A model generated the notes under the pieces. The model was not told the origin of the DNA. It saw only the letters and a list, made by a program, of their open reading frames with translations, and made no database searches. From Gammaproteobacteria bacterium (GTDB lineage: Bacteria > Pseudomonadota > Gammaproteobacteria > GCA-001735895), in the NCBI GenBank assembly GCA_030066085.1, contig JASJCI010000014.1, positions 20,349 to 84,348 of the forward strand: a DNA stretch of 64,000 nt. The letters run 5' to 3'. Shown piece after piece: positions 56,117-64,000 of this stretch. The translations under genes were made by a program, and so were the position numbers. The first letter of the stretch is position 1. Each line of letters begins with the position of its first letter.

Positions 56117-58003
56117 ATGCTGCAAGCAATTCGAGACAAGGTAACCGGCTGGATTGCCTACGGCATCATTTTCCTGATCAGCATACCCTTTGCTCTGTGG
56201 GGCGTGAATTCATATTTCGGTGGCGGTGAGGCTCCACCCGCTGCCGTGGTCAACGGCGAAGAGATCAGCCTGCAGGAACTGGACCGGGCCTACGCCAACT
56301 ACCGGCAGCGACTGATCCAGCTGTTCGGCGGCTCCATGCCGGAAACCCTCGGTGACGAACAGGCGCTGCGCCAGCGGGTACTCGACCAGCTGGTAGAGGA
56401 ATTTGCCCTGCGCCAGTACGCCTTCGAACAGCGTTATCGCATCAGCGACGCGGATCTGAATAACATGATCCGCAGCATGGATGCCTTTCAGCGGGACGGT
56501 GGATTCGATAGCGAAATCTACCAGGCCCAGCTGCGCTCGCTGGGCTACTCCACCCTTGGATTCGAACAGGAATTACGCCGCTCGCGTGCGATCGAGCAGC
56601 TGCAGGCCGGTATTCGCGGTACCGCCTTCACGGTGCCGGCCATTGCCCAGGAATTTGCCGAACTGGCCGGACAGGAGCGGCGCATCCGCTCGCTGCGTTT
56701 TTCACCCCCGGCAGATGCGGTCGAGGTCACAGCCGAGGAAATCGAACAACGCTACCTCGCGTTGCCCCAACTCTACCAGACGCCGGAGCAGGTACGCATC
56801 GAATATATCGAGGTGAGCCTGGAGAGCGTAAAGGCGGGTATCGGCATCGATCCGGCGGACCTGCGTCGGCGCTACGAAGATAACCTGTCGGCCTACTCGA
56901 GTCCCGAGATCCGACGAGCAAGTCATATCCTGTTGCAGGCGGACGACGAAAACAGCGACGAGGTTCGCCAGCGGATAGCGGACGTCCGTGCCCGAATCGA
57001 GGGCGGCGAAGCTTTTGCCGACCTCGCGCGGGAATTGTCCGACGACCCGGTGTCCGCGGCCGAGGGCGGTGCCCTGGGCGAGATCGAGCGCGGTATCATG
57101 GTGGCCGCGTTCGAAGCCGCGCTGTTTGCGCTCGAGGTCGGCCAGCTGAGCGAGCCGGTAAGAACCTCGTTCGGCTGGCACCTGATATTGCTGCACGAAG
57201 TAACGGGTGGCGAGGTCCAGGCCTTCGAAAGCGTGCGCGCGGAACTCGAGGACGAGTTACGTACCGAGCAGGCTGAAAGCCAGATTTTTGACCTGGTCGA
57301 GGGCCTGTCGAACCTCGCCTACGAGCAGCCCGACTCGCTCCTGCCGGCGGCTGAACAGCTCGGGCTGGAGCTGCGCCAAAGCGACTGGTTCGATCGCGGC
57401 AGCGGGCAGGGAATCGCGGCCGAAGCCCCGGTCCGCAACGCCGCCTTTGCCGGCGATGTCTATAGCCAGGGATTGAACAGCGAGGCGATCGAGCTGGGCA
57501 ACGACCGTATCGTTTTCCTGCGCCTGGCGGAGCGCCGCGATGCGGCGACCAAACCCCTGGAAACGGTCGAGGCACAGATTCGCGCGGAGTTACTGCGCAG
57601 CGGTCGTCGCGAGGCTAGCCTGAAAGCCGGAATCGAAGCGCTGGAGATGCTCAACAGCGGCACCAGCCTCGAGCAACTCGCCCGGCAGTGGTCTGCCGTG
57701 ATCGACGATCACGGTTTTGTTGCGCGCGGCGCCAGCGAACCCGAAAGCATGCTTGTCGACCGGGCGTTCAGGATGCCGCGACCGGACGCGGCTGCCAGCT
57801 TTGATGGCGTGGTGGTGCCTGACGGTGATTATGTCGTGGTCGAGCTGGCGGAAGTGCGGGTAAGCGCCGAGGCCAGCGCCAGCGATGATTTGACCGATAA
57901 CCTGGCCAACACTGTTTCAGCGGCCGATTACCAGTCGCTGCTGCGCTTGCTGACGCGCCAGGCAGAGGTGGTCAGAACGCCACCAGACGAGCTCGATTAC
58001 TAG
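56117..58003 (+). CDS. ppiD: Periplasmic folding chaperone PpiD (SurA-like/parvulin)
   Basis: PpiD (628 residues) is anchored by one N-terminal helix (about 11-33) next to the Sec translocon and helps exported proteins fold. A SurA_N-like chaperone domain (about 40-200) is followed by one parvulin domain (about 262-362: RRASHILLQAD, FADLARELSDDPVSAAEGG, VRTSFGWHLILLHEV) and a second non-catalytic region. Its position after hupB and the tRNAs matches Pseudomonas. The 114-base region before it contains the tRNA-Asp hairpin. Confidence 0.95.
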   Translation: MLQAIRDKVTGWIAYGIIFLISIPFALWGVNSYFGGGEAPPAAVVNGEEISLQELDRAYANYRQRLIQLFGGSMPETLGDEQALRQRVLDQLVEEFALRQYAFEQRYRISDADLNNMIRSMDAFQRDGGFDSEIYQAQLRSLGYSTLGFEQELRRSRAIEQLQAGIRGTAFTVPAIAQEFAELAGQERRIRSLRFSPPADAVEVTAEEIEQRYLALPQLYQTPEQVRIEYIEVSLESVKAGIGIDPADLRRRYEDNLSAYSSPEIRRASHILLQADDENSDEVRQRIADVRARIEGGEAFADLARELSDDPVSAAEGGALGEIERGIMVAAFEAALFALEVGQLSEPVRTSFGWHLILLHEVTGGEVQAFESVRAELEDELRTEQAESQIFDLVEGLSNLAYEQPDSLLPAAEQLGLELRQSDWFDRGSGQGIAAEAPVRNAAFAGDVYSQGLNSEAIELGNDRIVFLRLAERRDAATKPLETVEAQIRAELLRSGRREASLKAGIEALEMLNSGTSLEQLARQWSAVIDDHGFVARGASEPESMLVDRAFRMPRPDAAASFDGVVVPDGDYVVVELAEVRVSAEASASDDLTDNLANTVSAADYQSLLRLLTRQAEVVRTPPDELDY

Positions 58004-58041
58004 GCATCCCCCGGCACGACCGCCGCGCGCTTCCGTGCCGC

Positions 58042-58827
58042 TTATTCCAGCACTCCCATGCTGACGATGTTGTAGCCCGAATCGACGTAGATGTTTTCGC
58101 CGGTGATGCCGCCGGCGAGGTCGGAACAAAGGAACGCGCCGACATTGCCGACATCCTCGATGGTTACGTTACGCCGTAACGGCGCATTGGTCGAAACCTC
58201 GTCGAGAATTTTCTTGAAGTCGCCGATACCTGCCGCCGCCAGGGTCTTGATCGGTCCTGCTGAAATCGAGTTTACGCGAATACCTTCGGGACCCATGGCC
58301 GCGGCGAGATAACGTACGTTGGCTTCCAGGCTGGCCTTGGCAACTCCCATGACATTGTAATTAGGCAGGGCGCGTTGTGCGCCGAGGTAGGACATGGTTA
58401 TGATCGAACCCGCGCCGCTCTGCATCAGCGGGCGCGCGGCTTTGGCCATTGCCGCCAGGCTATAGGAACTGATGTCGTGCGCGATGCGAAAGCCCTCGCG
58501 GTCCAGGTTTTCGAGGTAATCGCCGGCGAGCGCTTCGCGTGGTGCAAAAGCCACGGAGTGAACGAGGGCATCCAGTTGCCCCCAGCGTTTGCCGAGTTCC
58601 GCGAACAACCCGTTGATTTCGTCGTCGTCGGTGACGTCACAGGGCAGGGTAATATCCGAGCCGAATTCAGCGGCGAATTTTTCCACCCGCGGCTTGAGTT
58701 TGTCGTTGGCGTAGCTGAAAGCCAGTTCAGCGCCTTCGCGATGCATTGCCTGGGCGATGCCGTATGCGATCGAGCGGTTGCTGGCGATACCGACGATCAG
58801 TGCTTTTTTACCTGCGAGAAATCCCAT
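58042..58827 (-). CDS. fabI: Enoyl-[acyl-carrier-protein] reductase (NADH)
   Basis: FabI (261 residues) completes each cycle of fatty-acid elongation. The active-site tyrosines 147 (SYLGAQ) and 157 and Lys164 (NYNVMGVAK) match E. coli FabI spacing exactly, as does the [15 protein letters not shown] nucleotide-binding start and [16 protein letters not shown] 58827 has AGGGGGG upstream; the longer frame to 58881 is not needed. It converges on ppiD, with only 38 bases between them. Confidence 0.97.
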   Translation of the reverse strand: MGFLAGKKALIVGIASNRSIAYGIAQAMHREGAELAFSYANDKLKPRVEKFAAEFGSDITLPCDVTDDDEINGLFAELGKRWGQLDALVHSVAFAPREALAGDYLENLDREGFRIAHDISSYSLAAMAKAARPLMQSGAGSIITMSYLGAQRALPNYNVMGVAKASLEANVRYLAAAMGPEGIRVNSISAGPIKTLAAAGIGDFKKILDEVSTNAPLRRNVTIEDVGNVGAFLCSDLAGGITGENIYVDSGYNIVSMGVLE

Positions 58828-58970
58828 TGAGCCCCCCTGAAAATCAGCGGCTATTGTGTCAGCGTCCCTGGCTACATGCAATCCCCGAACCTGTCGACCA
58901 GGAGATGCCGACGTCGCTGCAGCGGCGGCTCGCCGGCAGCAGGTCCCGTTTTACGCGCTCGCTCGCCGCA

Positions 58971-59381
58971 TCATGGTTGCCCGGTATCGTCGAACAGGCG
59001 CTCGAGCCCCTCGGCCACGAACGGCCGTCCGCGCTGGTTGAGCGCGGTACCGGTGATCCGGGCTTCCAGCATCAGGCGTTCGTCGGGCAATCGATAGATG
59101 TGCTGGACAAAATCGAAGCGTAAGCGCGAATTGCGTTCGACGCGGCTGCGCACGACAAACCGGTCTCCGCTGGTTAGCGAGTCCCGGTAGTCCAGTTCGG
59201 CGCGAACCACTACCAGGTTGATACCGGCGCGGGTGACCGCGCTGAAATCGATACCCTGCGCGAGTAACAGTTCGTGGCGTGCGTGCTCGAGGTAGTTCTG
59301 ATACACACCGTTGTTCACCACGGCCTGCAGATCGCACTCGTAATCGCGCACCTTGAATTCGGTTTCGTGGGTGAAGTTCAT
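58971..59381 (-). CDS. Acyl-CoA thioesterase of the 4HBT/YbgC hotdog family
   Basis: A 136-residue hotdog-fold protein. The conserved Asp/Tyr segment is VRDYECDLQAVVNNGVYQNYLEHARHELL, in which the usual catalytic Asp-x5-V-x-N pattern is recognisable. Members hydrolyse acyl-CoA or aromatic-CoA esters. It lies upstream of fabI on the same strand with a 143-base gap that shows no clear signals, and it is divergent from avtA. Confidence 0.88.
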   Translation of the reverse strand: MNFTHETEFKVRDYECDLQAVVNNGVYQNYLEHARHELLLAQGIDFSAVTRAGINLVVVRAELDYRDSLTSGDRFVVRSRVERNSRLRFDFVQHIYRLPDERLMLEARITGTALNQRGRPFVAEGLERLFDDTGQP

Positions 59382-59563
59382 AGTTTACCGGCTGGCCATC
59401 CTGGCGAATCTTGCCAGATAGGCCGCTCGAGTCAACCGGCGGCAGCGGCGCCGGGCAAACCGGCTGGCAATGGAAAACGATGCGTATCGAGCCAAAGCGC
59501 TTGCAATTTGCGGCGAGGTCGCCGGTAATTACACTCATTGCAACAACGGAACACGATGCCGAG

Positions 59564-60802
59564 ATGAAACTTTCGGATTTTGGTGAGCACTACCGCGGTT
59601 ATTCCGGAATCACCCACCTGATGGACGACCTTAGCGAGGGGCTGGCGCAACCCGGGACCATCATGCTGGGCGGCGGCAATCCGGCCAACATTCCCGAGGT
59701 CGAAGCGATGCTGCAATCGGTGCTGGGCCGAATGCTGGATTCGGGCGAACTCGTATCCAGCCTTACGAACTACGACGCACCCCAGGGTAAAGCCGCGTTT
59801 CTCGAAAACCTGGCCATGTTTTTCCAACAGCAGTACGGCTGGGACATTTCGGCGCGCAATATCGCGCTGACCCACGGCAGCCAGAGCGCCTTTTATCTCC
59901 TGTTCAATGCCTTTGCCGGCAGGGCAGGGGAGTCGCGCAAGCGCGTCCTGATACCGCTGGTACCCGAATATATCGGCTACTGCGATGTCGGCATCGAACC
60001 AGGTCTGCTCACCAGCCAGGAAGCCCGCATCGAGCACCTCGATGACGGCATGTTCAAGTACCAGGTCGATTTCGAACAGCTCGAGGTTGGTGCCGATACG
60101 GGGCTGATTTGCGTGTCGCGTCCAACCAACCCGAGCAGTAACGTGCTGACCGACGAGGAGTGCCGCGAGCTCGACGCAGTCGCCCGCGCCAACGACGTTC
60201 CCCTGCTGATCGACAATGCCTACGGAACGCCGTTCCCGGACATCATTTTCAGTGAAGCCAATCCCTTCTGGAACGATAACTGTATCGTCTGCATGAGCCT
60301 GTCGAAGCTCGGTTTGCCCGGGGCGCGCACCGGTATTATCATCGCCAACGAGGAAGTCATTCGTTTTTTCAGTAACCTGACCGCGATTTCGAGCCTGGCG
60401 CCGGCCGGTATCGGCGCGTCGATCGTCAACCAGATGATAATCGACCAGACCCTCCTGCCGTTGTGCCACGAAGTCATACGCCCGTTTTACCTCGAACGTT
60501 CGCAACAGGCCGTGCGCATGCTGCGCGAGGCGATCGACGATCCCCGCCTGCACATTCATAAACCCGAAGGCTCGATGTTTCTGTGGCTATGGTTCGAGGG
60601 CCTGCCGGTCGATACTGGCGAGCTGTATCAGCGTCTCAAGAACAACGGCTTGCTGGTGGTACCGGGCAGGTACTTTTTTCCCGGCCAGGCCGAGGTGTCG
60701 GTGCATGCCGACAGCTGTATTCGCATGAACTACGCGCAGAACGAAAAGGATCTCGAACGCGGGATCGACATTCTTGCGCGCGAGCTGAAGAACTGCTGGT
60801 AA
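59564..60802 (+). CDS. avtA: Valine-pyruvate aminotransferase
   Basis: AvtA (412 residues) is a PLP class I aminotransferase exchanging amino groups between valine or alanine and their 2-oxo acids. It matches E. coli AvtA closely: YSGITHLMDDLSEGL, IMLGGGNPANIPE, PLVPEYIGYCD, the CVSRPTNPSSNVLTDEE segment and the PLP Lys248 in SLSKLGLPGAR. The ATG at 59564 reproduces the E. coli N-terminus; the frame is open upstream without conserved sequence. Confidence 0.95.
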   Translation: MKLSDFGEHYRGYSGITHLMDDLSEGLAQPGTIMLGGGNPANIPEVEAMLQSVLGRMLDSGELVSSLTNYDAPQGKAAFLENLAMFFQQQYGWDISARNIALTHGSQSAFYLLFNAFAGRAGESRKRVLIPLVPEYIGYCDVGIEPGLLTSQEARIEHLDDGMFKYQVDFEQLEVGADTGLICVSRPTNPSSNVLTDEECRELDAVARANDVPLLIDNAYGTPFPDIIFSEANPFWNDNCIVCMSLSKLGLPGARTGIIIANEEVIRFFSNLTAISSLAPAGIGASIVNQMIIDQTLLPLCHEVIRPFYLERSQQAVRMLREAIDDPRLHIHKPEGSMFLWLWFEGLPVDTGELYQRLKNNGLLVVPGRYFFPGQAEVSVHADSCIRMNYAQNEKDLERGIDILARELKNCW

Positions 60803-60805
60803 GCC

Positions 60806-63037
60806 TTACTTGCTGGTGTGCACGAACACGCCGTCCCAGTCGGGAGGCGGCGGTTCGCTGCGGTAAAAAGCTACCCGGTTCAGGTAAACCTGGTACAGAT
60901 AGCGATCCGGGCTGGCGCGGTTGAGGTTGAAAAAATCCAGCTCGGCCTTGTCCCAGGCCTGCGCACGAAAACTCATTAGCGCACGCTTGTAGGCGGTCAG
61001 TTCCTTGGTGACGGATTTATCGATATCGTTCTTGTGGCCGACGGGTTCGAAGATTGCTACCGGTTCGTTTTTGCCCTTGACCTTTACCAGGTCGAGTTCG
61101 CGAAACACGAATTCCGGAATCGCCGCCCGGGTGCTCTCGCTGACGATAATATTGACGCCATACTCCTTGGTGAGGCCCTCCAGTCGCGAGCCCAGGTTGA
61201 CAGCATCACCCAGTACCGTGTAGGCCATGCGGAACTCCGACCCCATGTTGCCGACGTTCATGTCGCCGGTGTTGAGACCGATGCCGATGTTGACCTCGGG
61301 CCAGCCACGCTCCCTGAACTCGGCCTGCATGATTTTCAGTTCGTCCATCATCTCCATCGCCGCGTAGAGTGCATGGCGAGCATGTTCCGAGTCGGATAGC
61401 GGTGCGCCCCAGAACGACATGATCGCATCACCCATGTACTTGTCGATGGTGCCGCGGTTCTTGTGAATAACCCGCGTCAGCGGGGTCAACAGTGCATTCA
61501 TCAGCCGGGTCAGCTGTTTCGGATCCATACCCTCGGAAATCGTGGTAAAACCGCGCACATCGGAAAACAATACCGTCATTTCACGGTTCTCGCCCTCCAG
61601 CGAATAAACCTCGGGCGATTCGGACATTTCGTCGACCAGCTCCGGCGGAATGTAGTGGCCGAAAAGGTTGGCCAGCTGGCGCTTGCCACGCGATTCGATG
61701 AAAAAACCATACGACATGTGCAGCATGAACAGCAGCACGATCAACAGCAGTGGGCTGGCCAGCGGCAGGATCAGGTTATTTTCCCAGGCGAAGAAGGTAC
61801 CGCCCAGTACCAGCAGCGTTATGCCCGCGGTACTCGCCGCCGCCAGCAATGGTGATACCAGTGGCAGCAGCAGGGCCATGGCCACCGCGATCACGACCAG
61901 CAGAACGAACTCGTAGCCGACCGTCCAGGCGGGCTTGTGCTTGATGCGATCGTCGAGCACGCCGGAAATGATGTTGGCATGCACCTCGACCCCGGGGTAG
62001 ATATTCTGTACCGGGGTCGAGCGCAGGTCGAGCAGGCCCGGCGCCGACGTGCCTACCAGTACGATCTTGTCTTTCAGCGCCTGTGGATCGACCTGCCGAT
62101 TCAGTACCTGGTGCGCGGGAAGGTAGGGGAAGCTGCCCTGGCGGCCGCGGTAGGGAACGAACACGGCGCCGTTGGCGTCGACCGGTACCTGGTGGTTACT
62201 GACCACTATGGTCTCCAGCGCGTAATACTCCTTGCCGCCCTTGCTGCCCTCGGTTTCGACCACGAGTTCGATGCCGGTCGCGCCGAGATGCGCCTGCGCG
62301 GTAGCCAGCGCCAGCGATGCAAACAGGTAACCCTCGTAGGCCTGCACCAACGGTACGCGGCGAAACACGCCGTCGCCGTCGACGAAGGGGTTGTCGAAGT
62401 ATCCGCCCGATGCGGCCGAGGCCTGCAGTATTTCGAGATTACCGGCGAAGCCGACGGCCTTGTTGATCGGCAGGCGCTCGCTCCACTGCACGTCCATCTT
62501 GGTCAATGCGGGCGGCAACAGCCCGGTGAACCCGGTTTCACCCTCCTGCAGATTGGTCTTGAAGTAGTACCCCAGCACCACGTTCTTGCCCACCAGCGAG
62601 TCGGCGAATATTTCATCGTGTTGCAGGCTGGGTCGAATCTCTTCCAGCGCCTGCAGATACTCGCTATTGGTGCGCAGTTTCGAGCGGGCGAGCTGATCGA
62701 ACTTTTCCAGCCCCGAGCTTTCGTCCTTCTCGGCAAATACGATATCGAAACCGACTACATCGGCCTGGTAAAAATCGAACAGGTTGTCGACGATACGCGC
62801 GAGCTTGTCGCGTCCCCAGGGCCAGCGGCCGACCTCGGCCAGTGAATTCTCGTCGATATCGACGATGACGATACGGTCATCGATGCTGTCCGGACGGGTG
62901 AAGTTGAGCCGCGCGTCATAGGTCCAGTTTTCCAGCTGCTTGACGAACGGATACTTGTACAGTCCCGAGGTATCGATCAGCAATACGCCGAGAATAAGGC
63001 CGCTGAGCGCTAATCTTACGATGCGCTGAAGCTGCAT
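60806..63037 (-). CDS. CHASE2-domain class III adenylate/guanylate cyclase
   Basis: A 743-residue membrane receptor cyclase. An N-terminal helix (about 6-22) leads to a large extracytoplasmic CHASE2 sensor (about 30-340), then about three helices (380-455) and a class III cyclase domain (about 480-665). Catalytic features are visible: metal-binding Asp in VLFSDVRGFTT and GDAIMSFWGAP, and VLGDAVNLGSRLEG with the transition-state Asn and Arg. Both metal sites look intact, so it is probably active; ATP preference is likely but not certain. Upstream on the same strand lie a tandem FHA gene and a PP2C phosphatase gene. Confidence 0.93.
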   Translation of the reverse strand: MQLQRIVRLALSGLILGVLLIDTSGLYKYPFVKQLENWTYDARLNFTRPDSIDDRIVIVDIDENSLAEVGRWPWGRDKLARIVDNLFDFYQADVVGFDIVFAEKDESSGLEKFDQLARSKLRTNSEYLQALEEIRPSLQHDEIFADSLVGKNVVLGYYFKTNLQEGETGFTGLLPPALTKMDVQWSERLPINKAVGFAGNLEILQASAASGGYFDNPFVDGDGVFRRVPLVQAYEGYLFASLALATAQAHLGATGIELVVETEGSKGGKEYYALETIVVSNHQVPVDANGAVFVPYRGRQGSFPYLPAHQVLNRQVDPQALKDKIVLVGTSAPGLLDLRSTPVQNIYPGVEVHANIISGVLDDRIKHKPAWTVGYEFVLLVVIAVAMALLLPLVSPLLAAASTAGITLLVLGGTFFAWENNLILPLASPLLLIVLLFMLHMSYGFFIESRGKRQLANLFGHYIPPELVDEMSESPEVYSLEGENREMTVLFSDVRGFTTISEGMDPKQLTRLMNALLTPLTRVIHKNRGTIDKYMGDAIMSFWGAPLSDSEHARHALYAAMEMMDELKIMQAEFRERGWPEVNIGIGLNTGDMNVGNMGSEFRMAYTVLGDAVNLGSRLEGLTKEYGVNIIVSESTRAAIPEFVFRELDLVKVKGKNEPVAIFEPVGHKNDIDKSVTKELTAYKRALMSFRAQAWDKAELDFFNLNRASPDRYLYQVYLNRVAFYRSEPPPPDWDGVFVHTSK

Positions 63038-63073
63038 GACTGGACCCCGGGATCGAACAGGTAAGCCGGGTGC

Positions 63074-63796
63074 TTACTTGAGATAGAATTCCATTTTTAC
63101 GCCAGCGATTTCGATAATGTCGTGGCTTTGAAGTTCGTGGGCATTGGCACCGACCGGCGAGCCGCCGACCTTGGGTACCGCGTTGTTGGGTCCACCGTCG
63201 ACGTGGATCAGGAAAAAACCCTGCGGACGGCGAGTGATGGCGGCGACCTGCACGCCCGGCTGACCGATGGTGGTCAGGGCCTTGGTCAGGACCAGTTCCT
63301 TGCCCGCGTTGGCACCGCTGAGAAGCTGCAGGCAGGCTTCCTTGCTGGCCATCGGTGACGCCGCCGTGGTGGCTGCCTCGGAGGCGATGGCGGCGGAGAT
63401 TTTCTGCACCGACTTGTCGATCTCCTTGCTACCCGCTTCCTCCGGCATGCCGGCTTCCCCGGGGCGGATGATCATGGTTTGCTCGAAATCCTGTTCGCCA
63501 CCGCTGGCCTGGTTGTGATAGGTGATCTGATACTTGCCGAGCGTAATGTTATCGCCATGCTCGAGCGCATGTTTCTTGATCAGCTTGCCATTGACGTAGG
63601 TACCGTTGGTGCTGCCGAGGTCTTCGAGAAACGAGTCTTCGAGGATGGTAATGACCTGGGCGTGACGGCCGCTAACGGAGAGGTTGTCGATCTGGATATC
63701 GTTACCGGGCTTACGACCGATGGTAGTGGTCTCGTTGACCAGCTCGTATTCATTTTTCTCGCCCGTACTCGACGTCGTGATCAGTTTTGCGACCAT
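63074..63796 (-). CDS. Tandem FHA-domain protein
   Basis: This 240-residue cytoplasmic protein has an N-terminal FHA domain (about 20-90) with the phosphothreonine-binding signature IGRKPGNDIQI...SVSGRHAQV and GSTNGTYVNG. A Ser/Ala/Glu linker (about 110-155) leads to a second FHA-like fold (about 160-240: GKELVLTKALTTIG...) with a degenerate GR/SxxH motif. Such proteins read phosphorylation state in Ser/Thr kinase-phosphatase systems. It lies between a PP2C gene and the CHASE2 cyclase on one strand, so it may couple kinase signals to cyclic-nucleotide output (inference). Confidence 0.92.
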   Translation of the reverse strand: MVAKLITTSSTGEKNEYELVNETTTIGRKPGNDIQIDNLSVSGRHAQVITILEDSFLEDLGSTNGTYVNGKLIKKHALEHGDNITLGKYQITYHNQASGGEQDFEQTMIIRPGEAGMPEEAGSKEIDKSVQKISAAIASEAATTAASPMASKEACLQLLSGANAGKELVLTKALTTIGQPGVQVAAITRRPQGFFLIHVDGGPNNAVPKVGGSPVGANAHELQSHDIIEIAGVKMEFYLK

Positions 63797-63842
63797 TTTT
63801 TATCCCAGCCTCTAGATGGTGATAACTAGTGGGTATAATCCG

Positions 63843-64000
63843 TTAGTCGAACCAAGCAACCAACTTCGTGAACCAGCCCTGTTTGGTCGAAAAATCCTCG
63901 TCGATTCGACACAACATGACCGATATATTGTCTTTTCCGCCGTTCTGGTTTGCCTTTGTAATCAATTGCTTGGCAGCTTCTTCTAGATTAGCACTAAATT
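63843..64000 (-). CDS. PP2C-family serine/threonine phosphatase, C-terminal fragment (continues outside window)
   Basis: Only the last 51 residues are visible, the 5' part lying beyond base 64000. The terminal NQNGGKDNISVMLCRID segment is the conserved end of bacterial PP2C/PppA phosphatases, with the metal-site Asp in GGKDN. The tail ends in a Trp/Lys-rich hydrophobic patch (GWFTKLVAWFD), possibly membrane-associating. It stops 47 bases before the FHA gene. Confidence 0.85.
   Translation of the reverse strand, partial: FSANLEEAAKQLITKANQNGGKDNISVMLCRIDEDFSTKQGWFTKLVAWFD

Overview
The window is GC-rich, densely packed chromosomal DNA from a gammaproteobacterium, probably a free-living (perhaps marine or sediment) relative of the Pseudomonas/Chromatiales side of the class. 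The assignment rests on gene order: leuC-leuD-leuB-asd-usg-fimV-truA-trpF-accD-folC-dedD-cvpA-purF-metZ and cysS-[tRNAs]-tig-clpP-clpX-lon-hupB-[tRNAs]-ppiD-fabI follow the Pseudomonas aeruginosa arrangement closely. No rRNA gene is present, so the genus cannot be named. No IS element, integrase, phage gene, CRISPR array or toxin-antitoxin pair was seen.

Region 1 (1-11.2 kb): the 3' end of tldD; a minus-strand operon of a half-length asparaginase, a membrane fusion protein and an RND pump; an MFS transporter; and a tight five-gene minus-strand operon of DUF1028 protein, ArgE-like deacetylase, retropepsin-like (RimB-type) protease, RimK glutamate ligase and an aspartoacylase-like metallo-hydrolase. 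Region 2 (11.2-27.2 kb) is a mosaic of small catabolic units: RidA/LysR/trimethylamine-dehydrogenase-like flavoprotein/cupin; amidase/acetylpolyamine deacetylase/EamA exporter facing a PuuB-like oxidase and a GcdH-GcdG glutarate module; and a proline-racemase-family enzyme whose first active-site Cys is Ser. With a DksA-like protein, DUF465, TauE/SafE and DUF2914 proteins, this suggests a cell that scavenges amines, amino acids and betaine-like compounds.

Region 3 (27.2-45.5 kb) is the leucine/aspartate-family block, with a LysR regulator divergent from leuC, then the polar hub protein FimV, tRNA modification, tryptophan, fatty-acid, folate, cell-division and purine genes, an L,D-transpeptidase, metZ and a ferritin-like protein. 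Region 4 (45.5-58 kb) carries lpxH, a cyclophilin, cysS, a four-tRNA cluster, the trigger factor/Clp/Lon proteostasis block, hupB, two more tRNAs and ppiD. Region 5 (58-64 kb) has fabI, a thioesterase, avtA and a minus-strand signalling unit of PP2C phosphatase (partial), tandem-FHA protein and CHASE2-class III cyclase.

The most notable element is at 48625-48934: a tRNA-Arg(UCU) gene split in the anticodon, after U34, by a 233-nt ORF-less group I intron. P1 with its splice-site G-U pair, P3, P6, P7, P8 and the terminal G can all be traced by eye. Removing it restores a canonical 77-nt tRNA.
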